Counted from the stretch's first letter, positions 1 to 9,493 are shown. The stretch is 45,067 nt of DNA from Bryobacterales bacterium (GCA_026954325.1 JAIXKK010000131.1:1-45067); one strand, 5' to 3'. The notes: a model not told the origin generated them from the sequence alone. Numbers and translations: made by a program.

Positions 1-1007
1 CTGAAGGTGAGGTAGAGGAAACGCGAGGTGGAGGCTTCGTTGGAGGCAACCGCGGAGCGAACACCCGAGGTGGATGTCAGGCCGCCGAAACTGGCGGTAT
101 TGAAGCTGGAAGGAAGGAAGATATCGTAAAGCTGGAGATTGGAAGAGGTGGCAAAGACACGGGTGGAAGAAACCGGGATTACCTTGTCGAGGATCACTCC
201 ATTGGCGGGGAGGTAGGTGGCAGTGCGGGTACCAAGGTCGATGGTGATGAGGGTGGAACCGCCGAATGCCGGGTTGATGTTCGGCATGACGACGCGGATG
301 TTGCCGAAGTCATCGGCGGCGAAGGCGGGCTTGCCGGGCTGGGCGTTGAGGGAGATGGCGGCGCCACCGCGGATGCTCAGGTCGCGGGGGTCGATTTCAT
401 AGAGGGCGTTCTGGGCGGCGACGTAGACGAGAGCGTTGGGGCCGACGGAGACGCCGTTGAGGGGCCCGAGGTTCTGGAGGATTCCGCTGATGACGAGGCT
501 GTTGAGGTCAACCGCGGTGAAGCGGGATGAGGACTGGCTGGTAACAAACGCCTTGCTGCTGTCCCTGGCGATGGCGACGTCATTGGGCACGATACCGCCA
601 TCGAGGGTGGTGACGACCTGATTGGTAACAGTGCTGATGATCTGGATGCTGCCGGCGGCAACAACGAGGTAGCGGCCGTCACCGGAGATGGCGGCGGCGG
701 CGGCTCCGGTTCCGAGACTGAGGCGGGTGATGACGTTATAGGCGCTGTCGGTGATGACGACGGTGTCGGTGGAGGAGCGTCCGACAAAGAAATATTTCGT
801 ACCCGCGGCGTTGGAAAAAGCCAGAAAGCTATCCTGAGCGGCGGCGAGGCCCGAGCCGGCCTGGGCGAACGGATCCGCCGTAAAGGGCACGATGGGACGC
901 AGGACGCCATCGCCGGGAGGCATCACGAAAACATTCTGCGAAAATGCGCCGGGGAGGAAAACAGTGGCGCAGAGCGCCAACATTAAGGAAGAGATTTTTC
1001 GGGACAT
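1..1007 (-). CDS. Secreted beta-propeller (YVTN-like) protein, 3' end outside the window
   Basis: Reading the minus strand from the ATG at 1007-1005 gives an open frame of 335 codons that runs off the left edge, so the C-terminus is missing. The start is preceded by AGAGGTG, a good ribosome binding site. Residues 1-24 form a signal peptide (basic MSRK start, hydrophobic core, cleavage near GAFSQ). What follows is a series of blade-like repeats (for example GDGRYLVVAAG, QVVTTLDGG, PNDVAIARDSSKAFVT) as in YVTN/NHL-type seven-bladed propellers. I infer an exported protein used for binding; no catalytic residues are evident. In Solibacter-type genomes such propellers often end in a TIGR03437 domain, but that part lies outside the window. 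It lies upstream of nothing co-directional in the window; the next gene (start 3125) ends in its own terminator. Confidence 0.75.
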   Translation of the reverse strand, partial: MSRKISSLMLALCATVFLPGAFSQNVFVMPPGDGVLRPIVPFTADPFAQAGSGLAAAQDSFLAFSNAAGTKYFFVGRSSTDTVVITDSAYNVITRLSLGTGAAAAAISGDGRYLVVAAGSIQIISTVTNQVVTTLDGGIVPNDVAIARDSSKAFVTSQSSSRFTAVDLNSLVISGILQNLGPLNGVSVGPNALVYVAAQNALYEIDPRDLSIRGGAAISLNAQPGKPAFAADDFGNIRVVMPNINPAFGGSTLITIDLGTRTATYLPANGVILDKVIPVSSTRVFATSSNLQLYDIFLPSSFNTASFGGLTSTSGVRSAVASNEASTSRFLYLTF

Positions 1008-1144
1008 GTCACCTCTTGTCTGCAAGTGTGGGGATGGGGACGCGTAAGGTATAGTCTATCACCGGCAATAGTTTGTGGGAATGGAAGAAACGCGAAGCGG
1101 GCAAAAAACAGGGGATTTGTTTTTGAAGGAAGAGAAAGGGGATT

Positions 1145-1177
1145 AAAAAAGCGGGTGGCGCCGAAGCTCCACCCGCC
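1145..1177 (-). terminator. Rho-independent terminator of the 1203-3125 gene
   Basis: On the minus strand an 8-bp GC stem (GCGGGTGG / CCACCCGC, 1176-1169 with 1158-1151) with a 10-nt loop is followed directly by TTTTTT. It lies 26 nt past the stop codon of the 1203-3125 gene and separates it from the propeller gene that starts at 1007. Confidence 0.85.
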
Positions 1178-1202
1178 TTGAGGGTTATGAATCCGACCCT
1201 GT

Positions 1203-3125
1203 TTAGTTATCCAGCGCTTCGCCGGCGTAGCCGGGACGCGGATTGAGGATCAGACCAAGGTAGCCTTGAGCAAGCTTCTGCGCGCCGACGTCGCTGATGA
1301 AGGCGAAGCCGTGAGCATAGCGGAAGTTGCAGATGGCGATGATGTAGCCCTGGAAGCCCGGGGTAGCAGCAACGCCGTTGGTGCCGCCGCTGGAGAGCGT
1401 GAAGACGAGGGTCTGTCCGCCCGCCACGGGGGTGGTTGTGGTCTGCTTGCTGGGAGCCGCACCGCCGCCGGTGGTGCCGCCGTAGTAATCCAATTCGCAG
1501 TTTCCGGTTTGCGGAGAAGTGCCGAACGGATCGGAACTCGTGTTCGCGATGGCAACACCGGTATCAAAGCCGCCCTGGTTCGTCGTGAAGGGGAACAGGA
1601 TGGTGGTCAAGCAGGTGTTGATGCTGAACGCGTTGTTCGGGGTGGACTGATCGGCGAAGTGCGGAATGACGGCCGTCGAGCTCATCTTGTTGGTGCTGTC
1701 GACGGGAGCGAAGCTGCCGTTCACCGTAGCGGTGCCGAGAGCCGGGTTGTTGGAGGAGCGATAGGCAACGGCAACCGCGAAGGACGCGACGTCGATGCTG
1801 TTCGGATCCTGGCCGAAGATTTCCCAGGTGAAGTTGGCGGAGCCGCTCACGACAGGGAGTTCCACGAGGCCGTTGGCCGTAGCCGTGGCCGGGTAGACGC
1901 CGCCGCTGCGATCGCCTTCAGCCGGGCTCAGCGGGTTGGCGAGAACGGTTCCCGCAGCCACGTTCAGTCCAGCGCTGCTCGCCGCGACGCCATAGGCGCC
2001 GAGCTTAGCCGAGGATTCGCCGCCGCCGGTGGAGACGGAAGCATCCACGAAGGGCGCATTGGAGATGGCCTGAGCGGAAACGTAGAGACGAACATTCGCC
2101 GGCACGTTGTTGAAGACAACGCGGAGGCGAGTGCCGTGATCGGCGCGGCCGGCGCGGTTCAAGCCATTGGCCGTGGGGAAGGAGGTGTTGAAGAAGCCCG
2201 ACTCGACAACCGTCGAGAGCGAGGGATCCGCACCGTTGTTATTCTGCGGAATGTTCTGGTTCAGAGGACCATCCTGCAGCGGTCCATTCACGTCGCGAAC
2301 CTTGAAGCTGGCGGCGTAGCCTTCGGTGTAGCGCAGTTCGAAGCTACGGCCGTTGCCGGAGGTGTACTTGTTGGTGTTGGCGTCGGCGAGGTCCTTGTTC
2401 CAGTTGTCGCACTGGTAGAGGGCGACCTGGGAGGCAGATCCGCTGAAGCCACCGCCGCTACGGCTGCGCAACGCGAAGTTCAGGCCCTGCTGCACGAAGG
2501 CGACGGGGACGCTGGCCTGGTTGAGCTGGAGGTTGGCGGGGGGGTTCTGGATGGACACGTAGGCGAAAATCTGGCCGTTGGTGGCGGAGATGCCCGCAAT
2601 GGCGGCCCGGATGTTCTTGGTGCGGAAGATGCGCTGGGCGGTGCTGCCCGGAGCATTGATGGGAACCGCGAGCCAAACGATGGTGTTATCGTTCTGCTTC
2701 ACGCCCTGGAAGACGTTCCGGACGTTGGCTCCCGCATCGATAGCCGTTCCGCCGGCGCCAGCCATGAGTCCGGGGCATACGGTGCTGCCGGTAGCCGGAG
2801 CGCAGGGGCTCTGGGCGCCCGGTTGCGGGTCATCGATGAACAACAGAGCTTCGGTAATGGGATCGTTGAGCAAACGGCTGGTGATGTTTGACGTCAACGT
2901 GACCGAAATGTTCACCTGCGGCAAAATTGAGCCGAGAGTCGGCACTGCGCCGCCGGTGCACGAAATCACCACGTCGCCGGTCTGCTCAGTTAAGCCCTCG
3001 GTGCGAACCGTAAGGGGCTGAGCCGTAGTGCTGCAAACGATCGGCGGCGTCGTCTGAGCGCTCGCAAACCCTGCGAACAGGGTGATTGCAACGAACGCAA
3101 GTAACAGCTTGCGAAAATCTGACAT
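1203..3125 (-). CDS. Large secreted protein of unknown function, 640 aa
   Basis: I chose the ATG at 3125 because AAGGAG lies 7 nt upstream and because it begins a clean signal peptide (MSDFRKLLLAF..., cleavage after ASAQ near residue 24). The frame is open for 48 codons further upstream, but that stretch is basic and unlike a protein start. The mature chain is rich in Ser, Thr, Asn and Gly, with beta-rich segments, few charges and few cysteines, as in secreted or surface proteins. The C-terminal ~120 residues carry a motif (CNFRYAHGFAF) that I associate with exported acidobacterial proteins of unknown role; this is recollection, not a search. No enzyme motif is visible. A strong terminator follows the gene, so it is probably monocistronic. 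Confidence 0.7.
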   Translation of the reverse strand: MSDFRKLLLAFVAITLFAGFASAQTTPPIVCSTTAQPLTVRTEGLTEQTGDVVISCTGGAVPTLGSILPQVNISVTLTSNITSRLLNDPITEALLFIDDPQPGAQSPCAPATGSTVCPGLMAGAGGTAIDAGANVRNVFQGVKQNDNTIVWLAVPINAPGSTAQRIFRTKNIRAAIAGISATNGQIFAYVSIQNPPANLQLNQASVPVAFVQQGLNFALRSRSGGGFSGSASQVALYQCDNWNKDLADANTNKYTSGNGRSFELRYTEGYAASFKVRDVNGPLQDGPLNQNIPQNNNGADPSLSTVVESGFFNTSFPTANGLNRAGRADHGTRLRVVFNNVPANVRLYVSAQAISNAPFVDASVSTGGGESSAKLGAYGVAASSAGLNVAAGTVLANPLSPAEGDRSGGVYPATATANGLVELPVVSGSANFTWEIFGQDPNSIDVASFAVAVAYRSSNNPALGTATVNGSFAPVDSTNKMSSTAVIPHFADQSTPNNAFSINTCLTTILFPFTTNQGGFDTGVAIANTSSDPFGTSPQTGNCELDYYGGTTGGGAAPSKQTTTTPVAGGQTLVFTLSSGGTNGVAATPGFQGYIIAICNFRYAHGFAFISDVGAQKLAQGYLGLILNPRPGYAGEALDN

Positions 3126-3541
3126 TTCCCTCTCCTTGTAGAAGTTGAACTGGAATTGATGGAATTTCTCTTTCAACCTGTGCCTAAAAGGTCTTCTTTT
3201 GTTTAGCTTGACAGCAAACGAGGCAATAGATAAGGTTCCGGTTAGGCTATCCACCCGCCATCTCCTCACTTCCTGCTCCGCCTTCCATCAAGTGCGTCTC
3301 TAATCTCTTTGATCCCCTGACCTTTTTGCCGGTCATCTTGTGCTCACGGGATTCATGCTGTGAATGCCGCTTATGATGCAATGACGCAAATACTCTCATT
3401 TCATACCACTACTCGCAAGTCCAAGTCAAGGAGCAAACTACACCCCGGAGACAACGAGCAGGCACGCTCCCACAGCAGATCCAGCGGTCAACATGTGATT
3501 TAATCACGGCAAGCCCCCGCGCGTCAACATTTTTCTTCATA
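3126..3541. other. Intergenic leader/promoter region of the secreted-protein gene
   Basis: This 416-nt stretch between two minus-strand genes contains no convincing coding frame. The best minus-strand promoter match is TTGACG (3527-3522), an 18-nt spacer and TTAAAT (3503-3498), which would give a leader of about 370 nt before the ATG at 3125. The part near the gene is purine-rich and ends in the AAGGAG ribosome binding site. A plus-strand TTGACA (3209-3214) points to no gene. Confidence 0.3.
3498..3527 (-). promoter_or_regulatory. Candidate sigma70 promoter for the 1203-3125 gene
   Basis: TTGACG at 3527-3522 and TTAAAT at 3503-3498 are 18 nt apart on the minus strand, just past the stop of the upstream gene. 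This is a motif match only; the implied leader would be long. Confidence 0.25.
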
Positions 3542-6500
3542 TTAGCGAAGGGAAGCTTTGATTGAGTTGGAGTCCGACCCACCCTGGCGGAGGGAGAGAG
3601 GCTGGTCAAGGCCGGGGGCGGCGGAGGCTGGGATGTCGAAGTTCACGATGTAGACGCCGGGAAGGCTAGGAACCGGGCCGGCAAACGATGCCGGGTACTC
3701 ATACCCGGAGAGGACGACCGTAACCGGGTCGACGGTTTCGAGGATGCCGCCGCGAGGGGCGGAGGCGCCGAGTCCGGTGGCGTAGATGGTAATGGAGGCG
3801 CCACGGGTGGCGGGGGTGGAGGGCCCGTTCTGCTGATTTTCGGCGGCGTTGAAGACGGCGGGGCGGCCCGTGATGGAATCGGCAAAGATGGCGGGCGCGA
3901 GTTCACTGATGGTGATGGGTACTTGGAGTTCGCCGTAGGGAGAGCGGAGGTGGAGTTGGTGATCTCCGGGGGGCGTCTGGTTGGGAATGACGATGTTGAG
4001 GCGGAATTCCGTGGCGAATGGGACAGCCGCGCCGACGCCATCGACATCGGCGGAGGTGGGGGAAGCGGACGAGGAGAGTCCGGTTCCGAAGACGGCGGCG
4101 AGGGCTCCCGGCGCGAGGCCCGGGGTGAAGGTGGCGGCGTTGACGGCACCGGACGGGTCCGCGGAGATTTGGACAGGGCCAACCTGCCATTGAGAAGCCG
4201 GGCGAGAGGCCGCGAATGCGCCGTCGCCAGCGCCGGAAAGGTCGAATTTCGCGCCAGGATTCCCGAGGTCGGTAAACAGAGCGGGGTAGGGCTTGACAGC
4301 GGAGAGCCTGAGGACCTGGTTGCGGTCAAGGCCGGAGCAGTAATAAAGGTAGGCGTCGGCGGCGGGGCGCGTGCCGTCCGCGGCGGGGAGCGGCAGGGCA
4401 AGACCAACTCCGCATTCGCCGGACTGGGAAGTTACGGAGACGGAGGCTCCATAGGAGGTGACGAGGAAGCCGGTGGGGCTGGGGGAACGTGGGACGAGGC
4501 GCAGGGCTCCGCGAATGGAGGCGGTGATCTGGCGTCCGGCGGCAGTGAATCCGGTGGTGTAATCGGCGAGGCGGGGGCGGTTCCAGAGGGGCTCGGGATC
4601 CTGGATAAGGATGCCTCCGTCGGCGGCGATTCCCGTCACCACGACGAAATGGGGACCGAAGACGCCCGCGGCGTCGGAGAGCACGAGGGTGACCAGGACA
4701 GGGGAGCCCTGGGCGAGCAGATCGCGGATTGCGGCGTCGTCGATGGAGGCAACCTCGAGATCGAGGTTGTTGCCGGTGAACTCCTTGAGACGGAGCAGAT
4801 TCGGGAGTTGTTCAAGGTTCGGGGCGATGGAGAGGAACCCGTCGCAGATCTGGCCGCCGGAGGTATCGAGGACGCAGTAGTTCGCAAGGTAGGAAGCGAG
4901 GGTGGAGGGGTCGGCGAGGCCGAGCGAGGACGACATCTCATTCCGGCCCTGGTGGTAGCGGATGATGGAAGACGCGGCGGCGAGGAGGTTTTCGCGGGCG
5001 GACCAGGCGGATCCCGCGCGGGTCTGTTTTGGGAATCCGTTGAGCGAACTGCCGGCTACGCGTGAGCTGAAGGTGACGATTTTACCGGAGGCTTCGGCGG
5101 TGAAGAGGGCGATGCCATCGGAGGCCTGGAGGCGGACAGAGGCGGACGCCCTGCCTGTGTCATCGGTGGCTGGACTGGAGGAGACGATGGATGCGCCAGG
5201 AGAAGCGGCGAACCGGACGGGAATGCCGGAAAGCGGAACGCCCTGGTCATCCTGCAAGGAGACGACGATGGGGTTGACGAGCCGCGCGCCGGGGAGCCCG
5301 GTCTGTGTGTCGCCGCTGACTTTCGAAATCCGGAGGGTGGCGTCGGCGAGGGCGGTGATGATGTAGGAAGAGGCTACCTGCCTGTCCGATCCATTTTCGC
5401 GGGCGGAGACCAGGGCCGCCGCAGTCTTGGCGGTGACGGGGACGGGAGATTCCCAGGTGTAGGAGCCGTTTTGAGTCCGGACGTCGAAATCCGTGAGGCC
5501 GGCCTGTTGGGAGAAGGAGATGTGGAGGCTGGCTCCGGGGCTGAAGCCGCCGGCGGTGAATCGCAGCCGTCCGCCGGCGGTGACGCGGGAGGGGGAGACG
5601 CTGATTTGGGGGTTGCGATCGCGGGCGACGAAATCGACATCGGAGCCGTCAGCCCGGCGGCGAAGCCGGCCGCCCTCGCAATCCTGGACGAGGAGGCCGT
5701 CGCTCGAGGTGTACTCATCGGAGAGAGGAAACCCGGCGTTGCCATCCGGCCCATTGAGGATCATGTAGCGGGTGAGAAACAGGTTGCGCACGAGGATGGC
5801 GCGGCTGGAGGCGAGCGGGCCGGTGCGGATCTCGAAGAGAAAGCCGTTGCGGAAAAGCTGGCCCGTTCCGGTGGAACCTGTGAAGCTGAGGTAGTTGACG
5901 GCGGCGGCGGCGGGGGGGCCCAACGCGCCCGTTTCAAGGCCAAGCGCGTCCCAGCGCTGGAGGATGACGCCGTCCACTATTTGCGGCGGTGAGCCGGCGA
6001 GGGTGGCTGCTTCGAAGGATTGGCGTCCGGTGGCGGTGGAGTCGGAGGTGGGATAGCCGAGGGGTCCGGCGGGTCCGCCTTGCGCGTCGTAGGCTTTGAG
6101 GAGATCGCCGGTGACGAGGAAAACGCCGGGGGAACGGTCCGAGCGGCAGAGGAGATAGCGCGTTGCGCCGTCGGCGCTTTGGAGGTCCTGCACGTAGCCG
6201 AGGCCGGCGCGGCGGACGGGATTGGCGGCGGGGAGTTTGATGCTGAGCCGGAAGCGATTGACGGCATCCTGGAAGGCTTGCTGGATGGCGAAGGTGGGCG
6301 CGCCTTCGCCGATCTGGCAGCAGGGGGCGGCGACGAAGATGGTGAGGGCGGGGCTGAGTTTGCCTTCGCTGACCGCGGTGATGACGGCTGTGCCGCCGCC
6401 GACGGCGCGGAGCGTGGCGTTGTGACCATTGGGAGTGATGCTGACGACGCGGCCGTTGGAGGTGACCCAGGTGACGTCGCGGTCAAGCAGATCGCCTCCG

Positions 6501-7420
6501 GTGGTGGCGAAGACATTGGCCGTGATCTGGAGCGTATCCCCGAGATTCATCCGGGTGACGGCGCCGGTGGCGATGCTCAGGAAGACGCCTCCGACGGCGG
6601 GGCGGATGACGGGGTCGGCTCCGGGAGCCAATTCGACGCTGCCGCCTTCGAAGGTCTGGCGGGTCTTGCCGCCGCTCGCCTGGAGTTCTTCGCTGAGCGG
6701 GAGGCCGAGGGGCCCGGAATCGAATCCGTTGGCGGCGTAGAGGGTGTAGATCTTGCCGGCGACGGCGAAGACCTTGCCGGTGGCTGCTCCGGAAGTGACG
6801 TTGTAGAGGGCGGCGGCGAGGTATTGCTGGGAGACGGCGGTGACGCCGGTTTTTCCGGTGACATTCGCTTCGGCGGAGACGGCGGGGCCGGGGCCGAGGA
6901 CGCCTCCGAGCGCGGTCCAGCGGGTGTAGAAGGGGTCGCGGACGGTGAAGTTGGCGGTGGAACTGGCTCCGGTGAGGGTGGCGGGGTAGGTGAAGAGGGC
7001 GTAGTTCCTGGCGAAGAGCTGGAAAGTGCAGACGGGGCCCGGCGGATTGGCGCTGACGGCGCAGGTGCCCGGGTCCATGGTGGGGAAGCCGGCGTTGTTG
7101 ACGCCGACACTGGTGAAGTAGCTGTACATGGCCGGATACATCTGGTAGACGTCGTCGGCCAGGGCGAGGCTCGAGTTGGCTTTGATGAGGGCGAAGACAG
7201 TGGAGGCGGACTTTGCGCCATTAAATTCCTGGACGTAGCCCGCGCCCAACGGCTTGACATTTCCCGCGGCGGGCAGGTTGACGAGGATGTTGAAGCTGTT
7301 GCGGTAGAAGGCGTTGACGAATTTCTGGGCGATGCCGGGAGAGGCTCCCTGGCCGACGTCCTGCGCATGGATGGGGACACACGCCAGAGCGGCGAGAGGA
7401 AGGAAGCGGAAAGACCTCAT
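3542..7420 (-). CDS. 1292-aa mosaic surface protein: LGFP-like repeats, Ig-like domains, degenerate C39-like domain, TIGR03437-like tail
   Basis: Signal peptide at residues 1-19 (cleavage after PIHAQ). Residues ~28-115 and ~375-460 resemble each other (LPAA..., a GLGYVQ/GAGYVQ motif, then GFP or GYP) and belong to a series of LGFP-like repeats with motifs GPLGLP, GPLGYP and NAGFPLSDE up to ~595. A Big2-like domain lies at ~277-362 and a Big1-like domain at ~695-785. Residues ~795-945 look like a C39-type papain-fold domain: His923 (FGPHFVVVTG) and Asp941 (IQDP) fit the catalytic His and Asp, but the segment where the nucleophilic Cys belongs (residues 796-815) has only Ser. The tail (~1090-1290) resembles TIGR03437. 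I infer an exported adhesin or wall-associated protein whose peptidase-like domain is probably inactive. A start at 7420 fits the signal peptide. Confidence 0.75.
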   Translation of the reverse strand: MRSFRFLPLAALACVPIHAQDVGQGASPGIAQKFVNAFYRNSFNILVNLPAAGNVKPLGAGYVQEFNGAKSASTVFALIKANSSLALADDVYQMYPAMYSYFTSVGVNNAGFPTMDPGTCAVSANPPGPVCTFQLFARNYALFTYPATLTGASSTANFTVRDPFYTRWTALGGVLGPGPAVSAEANVTGKTGVTAVSQQYLAAALYNVTSGAATGKVFAVAGKIYTLYAANGFDSGPLGLPLSEELQASGGKTRQTFEGGSVELAPGADPVIRPAVGGVFLSIATGAVTRMNLGDTLQITANVFATTGGDLLDRDVTWVTSNGRVVSITPNGHNATLRAVGGGTAVITAVSEGKLSPALTIFVAAPCCQIGEGAPTFAIQQAFQDAVNRFRLSIKLPAANPVRRAGLGYVQDLQSADGATRYLLCRSDRSPGVFLVTGDLLKAYDAQGGPAGPLGYPTSDSTATGRQSFEAATLAGSPPQIVDGVILQRWDALGLETGALGPPAAAAVNYLSFTGSTGTGQLFRNGFLFEIRTGPLASSRAILVRNLFLTRYMILNGPDGNAGFPLSDEYTSSDGLLVQDCEGGRLRRRADGSDVDFVARDRNPQISVSPSRVTAGGRLRFTAGGFSPGASLHISFSQQAGLTDFDVRTQNGSYTWESPVPVTAKTAAALVSARENGSDRQVASSYIITALADATLRISKVSGDTQTGLPGARLVNPIVVSLQDDQGVPLSGIPVRFAASPGASIVSSSPATDDTGRASASVRLQASDGIALFTAEASGKIVTFSSRVAGSSLNGFPKQTRAGSAWSARENLLAAASSIIRYHQGRNEMSSSLGLADPSTLASYLANYCVLDTSGGQICDGFLSIAPNLEQLPNLLRLKEFTGNNLDLEVASIDDAAIRDLLAQGSPVLVTLVLSDAAGVFGPHFVVVTGIAADGGILIQDPEPLWNRPRLADYTTGFTAAGRQITASIRGALRLVPRSPSPTGFLVTSYGASVSVTSQSGECGVGLALPLPAADGTRPAADAYLYYCSGLDRNQVLRLSAVKPYPALFTDLGNPGAKFDLSGAGDGAFAASRPASQWQVGPVQISADPSGAVNAATFTPGLAPGALAAVFGTGLSSSASPTSADVDGVGAAVPFATEFRLNIVIPNQTPPGDHQLHLRSPYGELQVPITISELAPAIFADSITGRPAVFNAAENQQNGPSTPATRGASITIYATGLGASAPRGGILETVDPVTVVLSGYEYPASFAGPVPSLPGVYIVNFDIPASAAPGLDQPLSLRQGGSDSNSIKASLR

Positions 7421-7492
7421 GCAGGCTTACTCATCATAGCTTGAACCCGGCGGGAGGATGGGTGGTTGCGGGGGCTGGTAAGATCGAAGTTT

Positions 7493-8491
7493 ATGCCGAT
7501 TCTTACCACCGTGGTGGGGAGCTACCCCACGCCCAACTGGCTGTTTGGCGCCACCAGCCGTCTTACGCTGCGGGACGCCGTGATGGTTGTGTTGAAGACG
7601 CAGGAACTTGCCGGGATCGATGTGATCGCGGACGGAGAGCTGAACCGTTTTGATCCGTCGCATCCGGAGACGAACGGGATGATCGATTATTTCGTGACGC
7701 GGATGGAGGGTATCCGGTCGCGGTTTTCGGTTACGGATATTGATCAATTCCGAAAAGACGCGGGGTTGACTTACCGGACCGATCCGGCGGGGATCGTGAT
7801 GGGCACGATCGGAGAAGGGGTGTTGAACCTGCCGCGGGACTATGAATTCACGAAGGGGTTGACGGAGAAGCCGCTGAAGTTCACCTGCACCGGTCCGCAC
7901 ATGTTGACGAAGGTACTGACGGACCGGCATTACGGGCGCCGCGAGAAGGTGGCGATGGCGATTGCCGGGGTGTTGCGGGCGCAGATGGAGCGGATCGGGG
8001 CGGAGATTGTGCAGATTGACGAGGCCAATATCAGCGGGCATCCCGAGGACCGCGAATGGGCATTGGAGGCTATCAACCACGTGTTGGAGGGGATCCGGGG
8101 CACGCGGGCGGTGCACATCTGTTTCGGGAACTACGGCGGGCAGACGATTCAAAAAGGATTCTGGCGGGACCTGATGCCTTTTTTGAACGGGCTGAAGGTG
8201 GATCACCTGGTGCTGGAATTCGCGCGGCGCGGACAGGACGAGATCCACGCATTCCACGATCTCGATCCGAAGATCGGGCTGGGGCTGGGCGTGGTGGATA
8301 TCAAGGACAACGGGATTGAACCGGCGGAAGTGATCGCGAGCCGGATTGAGCACGCCGAGCGGGCGCTGGGCGCGGGGCGCGTGAAGTACATTCATCCGGA
8401 TTGCGGATTCTGGATGCTGCAACGCAGCGTCGCGGATGGAAAGATGCGGGCGCTGGTGGCGGGGCGGAATCTGTTCGAAGGCCGGAGTTGA
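7493..8491 (+). CDS. Short MetE-type (cobalamin-independent methionine synthase C-terminal domain) methyltransferase
   Basis: The 332-residue protein matches the C-terminal barrel of MetE alone (PF01717 type) and lacks the N-terminal half of the 750-residue enzyme. The zinc ligands are in place: His208 and Cys210 (VHICFGNYGG), Glu242 (LEFARRG) and Cys304 (HPDCGFW). The start VVGSYP is typical of the family. Members transfer a methyl group to homocysteine or a related thiol; stand-alone forms may use a corrinoid or another donor, so the substrate cannot be named here. The ATG at 7493 is preferred over a TTG 27 nt upstream because the family sequence begins there; the ribosome binding site is weak. 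The TolB-like gene starts 3 nt after the stop, so the two are likely co-transcribed. Cytoplasmic. Confidence 0.8.
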   Translation: MPILTTVVGSYPTPNWLFGATSRLTLRDAVMVVLKTQELAGIDVIADGELNRFDPSHPETNGMIDYFVTRMEGIRSRFSVTDIDQFRKDAGLTYRTDPAGIVMGTIGEGVLNLPRDYEFTKGLTEKPLKFTCTGPHMLTKVLTDRHYGRREKVAMAIAGVLRAQMERIGAEIVQIDEANISGHPEDREWALEAINHVLEGIRGTRAVHICFGNYGGQTIQKGFWRDLMPFLNGLKVDHLVLEFARRGQDEIHAFHDLDPKIGLGLGVVDIKDNGIEPAEVIASRIEHAERALGAGRVKYIHPDCGFWMLQRSVADGKMRALVAGRNLFEGRS

Positions 8492-8494
8492 GCA

Positions 8495-9493
8495 ATGCGG
8501 GCGGCGCTCTTGCTGGTGTTGATGGCGGCGGGCGCGGGCGCGCGGGAGCGGTTGGCGAATATCCGGCAGTTGACGAACGGCGGGGAGAACGCGGAGGCGT
8601 ACTGGTCGCCGGACGGCAAGCGGCTGATCTTCCAATCGACGAGAGACGGCTGGCAGTGCGACCAGATTTACATCATGAACGCGGACGGGAGTAATCCGCA
8701 CATGGTGTCGACGGGGAAGGGCCGGACGACTTGCGGGTATTTTCTACCGGACAACAAGCACATAGTCTACGCGTCGACACATGAAGCGGGAGCGGCATGC
8801 CCACCGCCCGCGGATCGCAGCAAGGGATATGTGTGGGCGGTATACCCGGGATATGACATTTACCTGGCGACGGATGAAGGCAAGATTGTGAAGAAGCTGA
8901 CGACGGCCGGGGGCTATGACGCGGAGGCGACGGTGAACTTCCGGACGAAGAAGATTGTGTATACGTCGCTTGCTTCCGGCGATTTGGATTTGTGGACGAT
9001 GAACCTGGACGGGTCGGGGAAGAAGCGCCTGACGGTGGAGAAAGGCTACGACGGGGGCGCGGTGTTTTCCCGGGACGGCAGGCAACTGGCGTGGCGCGCG
9101 AATCATCCGGCGGGCGAGCAGATGACGCGATACCTGGATCTGCTCAAGGACAACCTGACGTCTCCGATGAAGATGGAGATTATGGTGGCGGACGCGGATG
9201 GGAAGAACGCGCGGCAGATTACGAACTTCGGATGCGCGAGCTTCGCCCCGGCGTTCACTCCGGACGGCAAGCGCATCCTGTTCGCGTCGAACAAGCACAA
9301 CTGTGACGGGCGGAAGTTCGAGCTGTTCGTGGTGAATACGGACGGCTCAGGCCTGGAGCAGGTGACCGATTTCGGAGGATTCACCTCCTTTCCGGAGTTT
9401 TCGCCGGATGGAAAGAAGCTGGTGTTCTGTTCGGACAAAGGGGCGAAATCGCGGTATGAATTCAATATATTTATCGCGGATTGGAAGGAATAG
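8495..9493 (+). CDS. Exported TolB-like WD40/PD40 beta-propeller protein
   Basis: The 332-residue protein begins with a signal peptide (MRAALLLVLMAAGAGA) and consists of repeated PD40 blades with the hallmark SPDGK or TPDGK turns (WSPDGKRLIF, FTPDGKRILFASN, FSPDGKKLVF) and NADGS/NLDGS/NTDGS strands. The fold is that of the TolB propeller; the role of stand-alone members is unknown, though they are usually periplasmic binding modules. It lies 3 nt behind the MetE-like gene, with no obvious functional link. Its 3' end overlaps the convergent gene 9471-9905 by 23 nt. Confidence 0.8.
   Translation: MRAALLLVLMAAGAGARERLANIRQLTNGGENAEAYWSPDGKRLIFQSTRDGWQCDQIYIMNADGSNPHMVSTGKGRTTCGYFLPDNKHIVYASTHEAGAACPPPADRSKGYVWAVYPGYDIYLATDEGKIVKKLTTAGGYDAEATVNFRTKKIVYTSLASGDLDLWTMNLDGSGKKRLTVEKGYDGGAVFSRDGRQLAWRANHPAGEQMTRYLDLLKDNLTSPMKMEIMVADADGKNARQITNFGCASFAPAFTPDGKRILFASNKHNCDGRKFELFVVNTDGSGLEQVTDFGGFTSFPEFSPDGKKLVFCSDKGAKSRYEFNIFIADWKE

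Noticed and set aside
6020..7444. 474-codon plus-strand frame inside the mosaic surface protein
   Set aside because: Gly/Asp/Glu-rich antisense sequence with no domain; the minus strand has clear domains and a signal peptide.
7427..8701. 424-codon minus-strand frame over the MetE-like gene
   Set aside because: His/Arg/Pro-rich antisense sequence; the plus frame carries the zinc ligands in order.
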